Origin: Actinomycetales bacterium
GTDB lineage: Bacteria > Actinomycetota > Actinomycetes > S36-B12
Direction: 5' to 3'
Length of the DNA: 5,314 nucleotides
NCBI GenBank assembly: GCA_017849335.1
Contig: JAFIHP010000289.1
Coordinates: 1-5,314 of the forward strand
In this document: one piece after another, positions 1-5,314 of the stretch
How the letters are laid out: the number at the start of each line of letters is the position of its first letter
Position numbering within the stretch: the first letter of the stretch is position 1
Program-made: the position numbers and the translations under genes
Notes under the pieces: model-generated
The model's database searches: none
Told to the model about the DNA's origin: nothing
Seen by the model: the letters and a program-made list of their open reading frames with translations, nothing else

Positions 1-128
1 CCCTCGCCGCGCGACTGCCCGCCCATGCCGTTCCGTCTGCCATCATGCGACACGAACGGCTGCCGGTCACCGAGCGCGGCAAGGTCGACCGCGCCGCGCT
101 CATGGACGGGCCGTTCGCGGCCTGGTGA
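1..128 (+). CDS. C-terminal end of a stand-alone adenylation enzyme (ANL superfamily AMP-forming ligase), 5'-truncated by the window
   Basis: Only the last 41 residues are present; the first whole codon is at 3 and the TGA is at 126-128. The segment contains ERGKVDRAAL, which fits the A10 motif of AMP-forming ligases, whose lysine contacts the acyl-adenylate in the adenylation step. The assignment rests mainly on comparison with the second adenylation gene in this window (1449-2878): the last 41 residues align without gaps with 29 identities, including PAH.VP.AIMRHERLP and the closing GPF..W. The family activates a carboxylate with ATP and passes it to CoA or a carrier-protein thiol; the carrier-protein gene that follows suggests the latter. 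The substrate cannot be read from this fragment. It is the first visible gene of a + strand operon. A GTG overlapping its stop (GTGA, 125-128) is a possible alternative start for the next gene. Confidence 0.85.
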   Translation, partial: LAARLPAHAVPSAIMRHERLPVTERGKVDRAALMDGPFAAW

Positions 129-179
129 TCGAGGCAGGCGACCGAGGCGGCGCGCGCGGGATCGTGCCGCCGACTTATC

Positions 180-185
180 AGGAGG
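180..185 (+). promoter_or_regulatory. Shine-Dalgarno sequence AGGAGG of the carrier-protein gene
   Basis: AGGAGG lies 8 nt before the GTG at 194. It is the strongest ribosome-binding site in the operon and decides the carrier protein's start in favour of 194 over the in-frame GTG at 125, which has no comparable site. The downstream genes rely on GTGA overlaps instead, so this site may set translation for the carrier protein and, by coupling, the genes behind it. Confidence 0.8.
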
Positions 186-193
186 AGTCTGGC

Positions 194-451
194 GTGGCTA
201 GTGCGACACGTGCGGAGATCGTCGACCTGCTGCATGCGTGCGGCGTCTTCACCCTGCAGGAGCACGGGATCGAGGAGGCGTTCCTCGCCGGCGAGGCGGA
301 CTTCCCGATCGGCGAGCTCCGGATGGACAGCCTGTCGGCGATGGAGTTCTGCATCGCCCTCGAGAACACCTGGGGGCTGTCCATCGCGCCCGTGGACGTC
401 GGTCGCCTGGGCACGCTGGACGGACTGCTCGCCCGGCTGGCCGGGTCGTGA
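194..451 (+). CDS. Acyl/peptidyl carrier protein (phosphopantetheine-binding), 85 aa
   Basis: A small cytoplasmic carrier that would hold an acyl or aminoacyl group as a thioester on 4'-phosphopantetheine. The modification motif is LRMDSLSAMEF, with Ser46 (codon 329-331) as the expected prosthetic-group attachment site. The segment around residues 7-15 looks like helix 1, the motif starts helix 2, and the remainder (GTLDGLLARLAG) looks like the last helix. The length of 85 aa is normal for a free-standing carrier protein. The GTG at 194 is chosen for its AGGAGG 8 nt upstream. An in-frame GTG at 125 would add 23 residues rich in Gly, Arg and Pro that look non-domain. The stop overlaps the GTG of the hydrolase gene (GTGA, 448-451), indicating translational coupling. 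Flanking adenylation genes are its probable loading enzymes; a phosphopantetheinyl transferase is not in the window. Whether the cargo is an amino acid or an acyl group is unknown. Confidence 0.9.
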   Translation: MASATRAEIVDLLHACGVFTLQEHGIEEAFLAGEADFPIGELRMDSLSAMEFCIALENTWGLSIAPVDVGRLGTLDGLLARLAGS

Positions 452-1452
452 CCGCGAGCTACCTGACGCCGCGGCTGTACGACCGACTGTTCGACCGCTG
501 TGTGACGGAGAACCAGCTCGCGCAGGCACAGATCGCCCTGGAGAACCGCCTCACCCCGGCCGAGGCCTACGCGATCGCCGACCACATCGAGAGCGCGTAC
601 GCCGAGGGCCCGGTCCGGCGCCGGATCACCTGGTTGCGCATCGAGCGTGATCGGCGCCGACGGGCGAAGGAACCGATCGGAGCGCCCCGAGCGGCCCCGC
701 GCTACCTCCGCGCCGTGCAGGCCGTGCAATGGGCGCAGGGCGCCCGTCACCAGCTCGACCTGTCCGGACGGCCCGCCGCTCCCATCGACCGTCTGTGGCT
801 GCGCGGCGGGGCGACGATGTACCGCTCGCGCGTGCCCGGGCCGCGGACGCTCCTGGTCGGCTTCGCCGGAAACCTTCGCGGCTTCATGATGCCGACGCAG
901 GTCTTCCTGCAGTTCGTCGGCGAGCGGCCGGTCGACGTGCTCAAGCTCGAGGTGCCGCGCGGCATCGGCTACATCCGCGGCGTCGCGCCGATCAGCCACG
1001 ACTTCCCGTCCACCCTCGACTGGCTCCAGAGCGTCATCGACGACGGCGGCTACGACCGCGTGGTCACGGTCGGGACGAGCGGGGGCGGCCTGCCGGCCCT
1101 GCTCGCGGGCTCCCGCCTGGGCGTCGACGCCGCGTTCGCCGCCGGGCCGGCGGCGCAGATGAACGCCGTGGAGATGGCCTCCCAGCTGGGCGCCGCCACG
1201 GTCCTCGACGTGCTGGCGGCCACGCCCGAACGCACGGCCGTCACCATCGCCTACGGGGTGCTCAGCCTGCGGGACACCGAGTCGGTGGAGTACCTGGCCT
1301 CTGCCCTCCCGACGGCCCGGATCGTGCCGGTCGCTGACGCCGACCACGCCTGCCTGTTCGACCTCGTGCAGCGCCGCGCGTTCGCTCCGCTCGTCGCCAC
1401 CGCGCTCTTCGGCGCGGGCACGCCCGACCCGCTGGCCGCACCCGGACCGTGA
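448..1452 (+). CDS. Alpha/beta-hydrolase-fold protein with GTSGGG nucleophile elbow, possible thioesterase or acyltransferase (334 aa)
   Basis: Residues 1-70 form a charged, probably helical N-terminal region (RLYDRLFDRC, LTPAEAYAIADHIESAY, then an arginine-rich stretch). From about residue 133 an alpha/beta-hydrolase-like core begins: TLLVGFAGNLRGF (134-146) looks like the first core strand and oxyanion loop, and VVTVGTSGGGLPALLAG (205-221) is a GxSxGG nucleophile elbow with Ser211 (codon 1078-1080). His300 in VADADHACLF fits the catalytic histidine, and Asp276 in GVLSLRDTES is a candidate acid at the expected place after a late strand. No signal peptide or membrane segment is seen. The GTG start overlaps the carrier-protein stop by 4 nt, and its own stop overlaps the next gene's GTG in the same way, so it belongs to the carrier-protein operon. 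By context it may release the carrier-bound acyl group or move it to an acceptor such as an alcohol, amine or glycan; this is inference. I do not recognise a named subfamily, and the N-terminal region has no assigned role. Confidence 0.75.
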   Translation: MTASYLTPRLYDRLFDRCVTENQLAQAQIALENRLTPAEAYAIADHIESAYAEGPVRRRITWLRIERDRRRRAKEPIGAPRAAPRYLRAVQAVQWAQGARHQLDLSGRPAAPIDRLWLRGGATMYRSRVPGPRTLLVGFAGNLRGFMMPTQVFLQFVGERPVDVLKLEVPRGIGYIRGVAPISHDFPSTLDWLQSVIDDGGYDRVVTVGTSGGGLPALLAGSRLGVDAAFAAGPAAQMNAVEMASQLGAATVLDVLAATPERTAVTIAYGVLSLRDTESVEYLASALPTARIVPVADADHACLFDLVQRRAFAPLVATALFGAGTPDPLAAPGP

Positions 1453-2878
1453 CCCTCCCTGTCGCCGACCGGCCGCTGGGTCCGATGGACGCGCTGCGCC
1501 GGCTCGCCCGGACCGACCCGGACCGGGTCGCCCTCAGCGACGACGTCGCCAGCGTGACGTACGCCGAGCTCGTCGACCGAGTGGACGCGATCGCCGGCCT
1601 CGCGCGCGCGGCGTTGGGCGACCAACCGCGCGGGACGTTTCTCCCGATCCTGGTGGACCGGTCCGCGGCGTCCGCCCTCGCGGTCCTCGCCGTGCTGGTG
1701 GGCCGGGTCCCGTTCGTCCCCGTCGACGCCGCGACGGCCCCCGAGCTCGCCTCGCGGCTACGCGAGCGCACCGGCGGCTCCACCGTGGCGTTGTCCACGG
1801 TGGTCGGCGCGACGCGGATCCCGGGGTGGTGGTCTTCTCGTCGGGCTCGACGGGATCGCCGAAAGGCATCGTCCTCCCCTGGGAGGCACTCGAGCACCGC
1901 TGGCGAGTCCGGTGGGCCGAGTACGACGCGTTCGGGTTCGCGGTCCGCCGGCAGGCGCTGCTCCTGCCCCTGGACTCCGCATGGGGCCTGACAGAGGCCC
2001 TCGACGTCGCCAGCGGGTTCTCGATGCACGTGGTCGACGCGCCGACGGTCGGACCGTCCGACCTGCTCGCCGCACTGGCACGGGTCGAGCCGACCTCGAT
2101 CGCGCTGCCTCCGCAGCTGGGGCGCGTGCTCGCGCAGCTGCCGTCGCGCATGAGCGTCCCGTTGCCCACCATCCGCCGGCTGTACGTGACGTCGGAGGGG
2201 TTCCGGCACGAGTGCGTCGCCGGGCTGCGGTCGATCTTCCGGGACGACACCGTGATCGTGCACACGCTGGCGAGCACCGAGGTCGGCCGCATGCTCGCCA
2301 GCACGTTCACGCTGGGCGAGGCGCCCGCGTCGGGGCCGGTCCCCATCGGGACGCCGGCACATCCGGCGGACGTGCGGCTGGATCCGGTCGGCGACGACGG
2401 CACGGCGGAACTGGTCGTCGGCGGCCCGATCGCCCTCGGCTACCTCCGCGACCCCGACCTGACGGCCGCACGGTTCCGCACGGACCGCGAGGGACGGCGC
2501 TGGTGGCGTTCCGACGACCTGGTGACGGTCGGGTCGGACGGGCTCTTCCGGCACGCCGGCCGCATCGACGACCTGGTCAAGGTCGGCGGGCGACTCGTGT
2601 CGCCGTCCGACGTCACCTCAGTCATCGCCGCGATTCCCGGCATCGCGGCCGCCATCACCGTCCCGGTCGTCACGGAGGGAGTGACCCGGCTGGTTGCTCA
2701 CGTCGAAGTCGATCCGGCAGCGGGCCTCACGCGCGCGGACGCGCACGACAGGCTGCGGGCGTCATTGCCCGCGCACAGCGTCCCGGCAGCGATCATGCGA
2801 CACGAGCGGCTCCCTGCCGGCGAGCGCGGCAAGATCGACCGGAGCGCACTCGGGACGGGTCCGTTCGTCCCCTGGTGA
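1449..2878 (+). pseudogene. Second stand-alone adenylation enzyme (ANL AMP-forming ligase), interrupted by a -1 frameshift near 1811
   Basis: The frame from GTG 1449 encodes an adenylation-domain N-terminus (VTYAELVDRV at 36-45; GRVPFVPVDA at 85-94) but loses homology after about residue 121 and would run to a stop at 1989-1991. The rest lies in the -1 frame, open from well before 1826 to TGA 2878: P-loop SSGSTGSPKG (about 131-140), STE (about 276-278), WWRSDDL (351-358), GRIDDLVKVGGR (371-382) and ERGKIDR with the conserved Lys at about 462. One added G at 1811 gives VVGADADPGVVVF across the join and a 476-aa protein, normal for the family, so all core motifs survive. The start overlaps the hydrolase stop (GTGA). 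The C-terminus is 29/41 identical to the protein ending at 128. Its likely role is ATP-dependent activation of a carboxylic or amino acid for the carrier protein. It may be a real pseudogene, an assembly or sequencing error, or a frameshifted gene; a 350-aa product from GTG 1826 would lack the N-terminal part of the domain. Confidence 0.8.
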
Positions 2879-2904
2879 CCTTCCGCTCAGCCTCCGGCAA
2901 GGTC
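2877..2904. terminator. Weak hairpin at the convergent gene ends, possible shared terminator
   Basis: GACCTT (2877-2882) pairs with AAGGTC (2899-2904), and CCG (2883-2885) with CGG (2895-2897) across a one-base bulge, leaving a 9-nt loop. It straddles the 8-nt gap between the stop codons of the adenylation gene and the cysteine hydrolase gene. There is no T-tract on either side, so an intrinsic terminator is doubtful. It is the only hairpin I see at this junction. Confidence 0.22.
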
Positions 2905-3456
2905 CGCGACCAGCGCCGTCGAGGACACCACGTCGCTGCGCCGTCCGGGGAGCCGGTAGTCCGTGGCGTTGCGGTTCTGCTCGTCCACGATGGGCTCGCC
3001 CTCCACGTGCAGGTCGCCCCAGTCCCCCTCCCAGCACGTGTGCGCGTCGGAGACGAGGAGCACGTCGTAGCCGCGCTCCAGCGCCGCATGCCAGGTGTGG
3101 CGGACGCAGTGGTTCGACTCGGCCCCGCACAGCAGGAGCTCGCCCGCGCCGAGGCGCGCGAGGACGTCCTCGAGCTCGGTGTCTTCGAAGGAGCTGCGGT
3201 AGCGCTTGCGGATCGTGGGCTCGCCGTCCGCCGGCTGCAGCTCCGGCACGATCTGCCAGCCGTCGCTGCCGATCTCCAGCGCGCCGTCCTCGCTGTGCTG
3301 GACCCAGACGACAGGCACCCCGGCCGCCCGGGCGGCGTCGACGGTGGCGGCGATCGCCGCCACCGTCCGGTCCCGCTCCCATGCCTGGGCGACCACGTCG
3401 TTCTGGACGTCGATCACGACCAGGGCCCGCCCCGTGCGTCCGGTGAGCGTCGTCAC
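2887..3456 (-). CDS. Isochorismatase-family cysteine hydrolase (189 aa)
   Basis: A soluble enzyme of the isochorismatase/nicotinamidase superfamily, whose members hydrolyse amides, carbamoyl compounds or vinyl ethers through a Cys-Asp-Lys triad. All three expected residues are visible: Asp16 in ALVVIDVQND, Lys84 in TIRKRYRSSF, and Cys117 in CGAESNHCVRHT. The short GYDVLLVSDAHTCWEG strand-loop after the nucleophile is also typical. The length is within the usual range of about 180-220 aa. Family members cannot be told apart from these motifs, so the substrate is open; nicotinamidase, ureidoacrylate amidase and isochorismatase roles are all possible. The GTG start lies 2 nt after the TAG of the aldehyde dehydrogenase and has only a weak ribosome-binding site, so translation is probably coupled to that gene. 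This suggests a nitrogen-compound catabolic role, for example hydrolysing an amide in polyamine or related metabolism (inference). Its 3' end converges on the adenylation gene. Confidence 0.9.
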   Translation of the reverse strand: MTTLTGRTGRALVVIDVQNDVVAQAWERDRTVAAIAATVDAARAAGVPVVWVQHSEDGALEIGSDGWQIVPELQPADGEPTIRKRYRSSFEDTELEDVLARLGAGELLLCGAESNHCVRHTWHAALERGYDVLLVSDAHTCWEGDWGDLHVEGEPIVDEQNRNATDYRLPGRRSDVVSSTALVADLAGG

Positions 3457-3458
3457 GG

Positions 3459-4904
3459 CTAGTCCAGGCTCGCCATGACGTGCTTGATGCGGGTGTAGTC
3501 CTCGAACCCGTACATCGACAGGTCCTTGCCGTAGCCGGAGTGCTTGAAGCCGCCGTGCGGAATCTCCGCCACCAACGGGATGTGGGTGTTGATCCAGACG
3601 CAGCCGAAGTCCAGCCGCTTGGCCATCCGCATCGCGCGGCCGATGTCACGGGTCCAGACCGACGACGCCAGGCCGTACGGCACGCCGTTGGCCCACCGCA
3701 GGGCCTCGTCCTCGTCGGAGAATCGCTGGATCGTCACGACCGGACCGAAGATCTCGTTCTGGATCATCTCGTCGTCCTGGTTGAGGCCGGCGATGACGGT
3801 CGGCTCGATGAAGAAGCCGCGGTCCCCCTGGCGGCCACCGCCGGCGACCACCTCGGCGTGGCTCGGCGTGCGCTCGATGAACCCGAGGACGCGCTCCATC
3901 TGGTTGACGTTGTTCACCGGCGGGACCAGTGCGTCGCCCCCCGGCCCGTCGGCGAACGTCGTCTCGGTCGCCCGCGCCTGCTCGGCCATCGCGGCGACGA
4001 AGTCGTCGTACACCCGCTCGGAGACCAGCATGCGGGTCGCGGCCGTGCAGTCCTGACCGGCGTTGAAGTAGCCGGCGACCGCCAGCCACTCGGCCGCTGC
4101 GGCGACGTCTGCGTCGTCGAACACGACGACCGGCGCCTTGCCGCCGAGCTCCAGGTGGACGCGCTTGACGTCGCGAGACGCGGTCTCGGCAACCTGCATG
4201 CCGGCCCGGACCGAGCCGGTGATCGAGACCATCTGCGGGATCGGATGCTCGATCATCGCCCGACCCGTGTCCCGGTCACCGCACACCACGTTGAGCGCAC
4301 CGACCGGGAGGGTGCCCGTCTCGGCGATCAGCTCGGCCATCCGAACCGTCGATGCCGGCGTGGTGTCGCTCGGCTTGAGGACGACCGTGTTGCCCGCGGC
4401 CAGCGCCGGAGCGAACTTCCAGACAGCCATCATCATCGGGTAGTTCCACGGCGCGACCTGGCCGACGACACCGACCGGCTCGCGGCGGATGATGGACGTG
4501 AAACCCTTCATGTACTCCCCGGCCGACCGGCCCTCGAGGACACGCGCGGCTCCGGCGAAGAAGCGGATCTGGTCGATCATCGGCGGGATCTCCTCCGCCA
4601 TCGTGACGGCGACCGGCTTACCGGTGTTCTCGCTCTCCAGAGCGACGAGCTCGTCCGCGTGCGCCGCGAGCGTGTCCGCGATCGCCAGGAGCGCCGTCTG
4701 CCGCTCCGACGGGGTGCTGTCGCGCCACGTCTCGAACGCCGACGCCGCGGCGGCGTAGGCGGCATCGACGTCTGCGGCGCCCGACAGGGGCGCCGACGCG
4801 AAGACCGCACCGGTCGTCGGGTCGACCAGGTCGGTCGTGGCGCCGTCAGCGGCATCGATGCTCTCGCCGGCCACGAAGTTGCGGATGGTGCGCTTGTCGC
4901 TCAC
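3459..4904 (-). CDS. NAD(P)-dependent aldehyde dehydrogenase, gamma-aminobutyraldehyde dehydrogenase type (481 aa)
   Basis: Oxidises an aldehyde to the acid with NAD(P); the best reading is 4-aminobutanal to 4-aminobutyrate (GABA) in putrescine breakdown, the role of E. coli PatD. The full ALDH set is present: APWNYP with Asn154 (oxyanion), LKPSD with Lys177 (cofactor binding), SITGS (227-231), LELGGK with general base Glu252, and NAGQDCTAATR with nucleophile Cys286 (codon 4047-4049). NEIFGPVV is also present. The NAGQDCTA context and the NNVNQMERVLGFIERTPSHAEVV segment resemble the aminobutyraldehyde group more than general betaine-aldehyde enzymes, but the exact substrate is inferred. The start is placed at GTG 4904 because AGGAG lies 6 nt upstream and the first residues (SDKRTIRNFVAGE) are typical. 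An open extension to GTG 5006 is non-homologous-looking and has no ribosome-binding site. The cysteine hydrolase follows after 2 nt, and a divergent Lrp/AsnC gene probably regulates both. The length is normal and no key residue is missing. Confidence 0.93.
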   Translation of the reverse strand: MSDKRTIRNFVAGESIDAADGATTDLVDPTTGAVFASAPLSGAADVDAAYAAAASAFETWRDSTPSERQTALLAIADTLAAHADELVALESENTGKPVAVTMAEEIPPMIDQIRFFAGAARVLEGRSAGEYMKGFTSIIRREPVGVVGQVAPWNYPMMMAVWKFAPALAAGNTVVLKPSDTTPASTVRMAELIAETGTLPVGALNVVCGDRDTGRAMIEHPIPQMVSITGSVRAGMQVAETASRDVKRVHLELGGKAPVVVFDDADVAAAAEWLAVAGYFNAGQDCTAATRMLVSERVYDDFVAAMAEQARATETTFADGPGGDALVPPVNNVNQMERVLGFIERTPSHAEVVAGGGRQGDRGFFIEPTVIAGLNQDDEMIQNEIFGPVVTIQRFSDEDEALRWANGVPYGLASSVWTRDIGRAMRMAKRLDFGCVWINTHIPLVAEIPHGGFKHSGYGKDLSMYGFEDYTRIKHVMASLD

Positions 4905-4910
4905 GCGGTT

Positions 4911-4915
4911 CTCCT
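4911..4915 (-). promoter_or_regulatory. Shine-Dalgarno sequence AGGAG of the aldehyde dehydrogenase gene
   Basis: On the - strand the sequence reads AGGAGAACCGC followed by GTG, a 6-nt spacing. It fixes the start at 4904 and argues against the 34-residue upstream extension that is open to 5006. Confidence 0.8.
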
Positions 4916-4976
4916 GGGGTCCGTTGGTGCTCGCAGCGTAACCGAGCAGCGCCTCGTGAGCCATGGTCATCGTGCG

Positions 4977-5012
4977 GAATCCGTGGCTGAGGAGGTCCCA
5001 CGGCACGGATTC
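4977..5012. repeat. Perfect 9-bp inverted repeat, candidate operator of the Lrp/AsnC regulator
   Basis: GAATCCGTG (4977-4985) and CACGGATTC (5004-5012) are exact reverse complements separated by 18 nt, with arm centres 27 bp apart. A nested pair CCGTGG (4981-4986) and CCACGG (4998-5003) gives an alternative 6-bp stem. Lrp/AsnC proteins commonly bind near-palindromic sites in the divergent region next to their own gene, so this is a reasonable autoregulatory operator. The site lies 30 bp upstream of the regulator's ATG. The function is inferred from position and symmetry only. Confidence 0.45.
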
Positions 5013-5041
5013 ACTTGCTCAGGTGCGGCGAACTGACCATC

Positions 5042-5314
5042 ATGTCGGCCATGGCGAGCCGTGAACGTCAGCCCAGCGTGCCCTTGGACGAGGTGTCCAA
5101 GGGGATCATCGAGCAGCTCCAGCAGGACGGCCGTCGGCCCTACGCGGCCATCGGCAAGGCGGTCGGTCTCTCCGAGGCGGCCGTCCGCCAGCGGGTGCAG
5201 CGGCTCCAGGACGCGGGTGTGATGCAGATCGTCGCCGTGACCGATCCGCTCCAGGTCGGGTTCGCGCGTTCGGCGATGATCGGCATCCGCGTCGACGGCG
5301 ACGCGGAGGCGGTC
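5042..5314 (+). CDS. Lrp/AsnC-family transcriptional regulator, N-terminal 91 residues (3' end outside the window)
   Basis: A DNA-binding regulator whose family usually senses amino acids or related metabolites through a C-terminal RAM domain. Residues 15-68 form the AsnC-type winged helix-turn-helix: LDEVSKGIIEQLQQDGRRPY, then the helix pair around IGKAVGLSEAAVRQRVQRLQDAGV and the wing IVAVTDP. The RAM domain begins at about GFARSAMIGIRVDGD; the family is usually about 150 aa, so roughly 60 residues lie outside the window. ATG 5042 is the first ATG; ATG 5051 (MASRERQ) is equally plausible and neither has a Shine-Dalgarno sequence, so a leaderless transcript is possible. It is transcribed divergently from the aldehyde dehydrogenase and cysteine hydrolase genes, the usual layout for a local Lrp-type regulator. 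It probably controls that operon and itself in response to an amino acid or polyamine product such as GABA (inference). Confidence 0.9.
   Translation, partial: MSAMASRERQPSVPLDEVSKGIIEQLQQDGRRPYAAIGKAVGLSEAAVRQRVQRLQDAGVMQIVAVTDPLQVGFARSAMIGIRVDGDAEAV

Larger units (their letters stand above)
4905..5041. promoter_or_regulatory. Divergent intergenic region with candidate promoters for the dehydrogenase and the Lrp/AsnC gene
   Basis: These 137 bp separate two divergent genes and must hold the promoter of each unless transcription comes from elsewhere. For the - strand, TACGCT (complement of 4935-4940) fits the TAnnnT pattern of a -10 box about 30 nt before the dehydrogenase start, but no good -35 lies at the usual distance. 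For the + strand, TTGCTC at 5015-5020 followed after 17 nt by CATCAT (5038-5043) is a weak -35/-10 pair. An imperfect palindrome CACTTG-CT-CAGGTG lies at 5012-5025, next to the perfect inverted repeat listed separately. The exact elements are uncertain. Confidence 0.45.

Noticed and set aside
1816..1826. GGATCCCGGGG resembles a BamHI-SmaI cloning polylinker, exactly at the frame change
   Set aside because: Adenylation-domain coding sequence is continuous on both sides and there is no vector sequence; the bases simply encode Asp-Pro-Gly in the proper frame.
178..2554. Long open frames on the - strand opposite the adenylation, carrier-protein and hydrolase genes (178-1347, 1262-2554)
   Set aside because: They are rich in Arg, Gly and Ala with no recognisable domain, and lie opposite well-supported genes; such antisense frames are expected at this GC content.
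1912..3462. 516-codon + strand open frame running through the end of the adenylation gene into the cysteine hydrolase region
   Set aside because: Its product is low-complexity Arg/Gly/Ala/Pro with no motif, and it crosses two real genes on opposite strands.
4905..5006. 34-residue N-terminal extension of the aldehyde dehydrogenase to GTG 5006
   Set aside because: No ribosome-binding site at 5006, the extension does not look like the family, and AGGAG sits correctly before GTG 4904.
3480..5036. Open + strand frame of 518 codons opposite the aldehyde dehydrogenase
   Set aside because: The - strand encodes a complete dehydrogenase with all catalytic motifs; the + frame is Arg/Asp/Val-rich without domain features and is a third-position GC shadow.

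Overview
The window is very GC-rich, with GTG starts, GTGA stop/start overlaps and dense coding on both strands. Together with an Lrp/AsnC regulator beside a 4-aminobutyraldehyde dehydrogenase, this points to a high-GC actinobacterium. I cannot name a genus from the sequence alone.

Left part (1-2878, + strand): a tightly packed operon fragment for carrier-protein chemistry. It holds the last 41 residues of a stand-alone adenylation (ANL, AMP-forming ligase) enzyme, an 85-aa acyl/peptidyl carrier protein with a DSL phosphopantetheine site, a 334-aa alpha/beta-hydrolase-like protein with a GTSGGG nucleophile elbow, and a second adenylation enzyme. The two adenylation proteins have near-identical tails (29 of 41 residues), so the gene pair came from a duplication. 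The second copy is split by a -1 frame change near 1805-1826. A single missing G restores a normal protein. The same place also carries a C_CCG_GGG heptamer in the correct phase followed by a hairpin, so programmed frameshifting is a less likely alternative. The inferred chemistry is that the ligases activate a carboxylic or amino acid and load it on the carrier protein, and the hydrolase releases or transfers it. The substrate is unknown, and I do not recognise the cassette as a described pathway.

Right part (2887-5314): a catabolic module that converges on the first. On the - strand, an NAD(P)-dependent aldehyde dehydrogenase of the gamma-aminobutyraldehyde type (putrescine to GABA route) is followed after 2 nt by an isochorismatase-family cysteine hydrolase. 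Divergent from them, on the + strand, is the N-terminal part of an Lrp/AsnC regulator that runs off the window. The 137-bp divergent gap holds a perfect 9-bp inverted repeat that could be the regulator's operator.

The modules meet tail to tail with only 8 nt between stop codons. I see no RNA genes, insertion sequences, CRISPR arrays or attachment sites, and no stretch over 300 bases lacks a gene.
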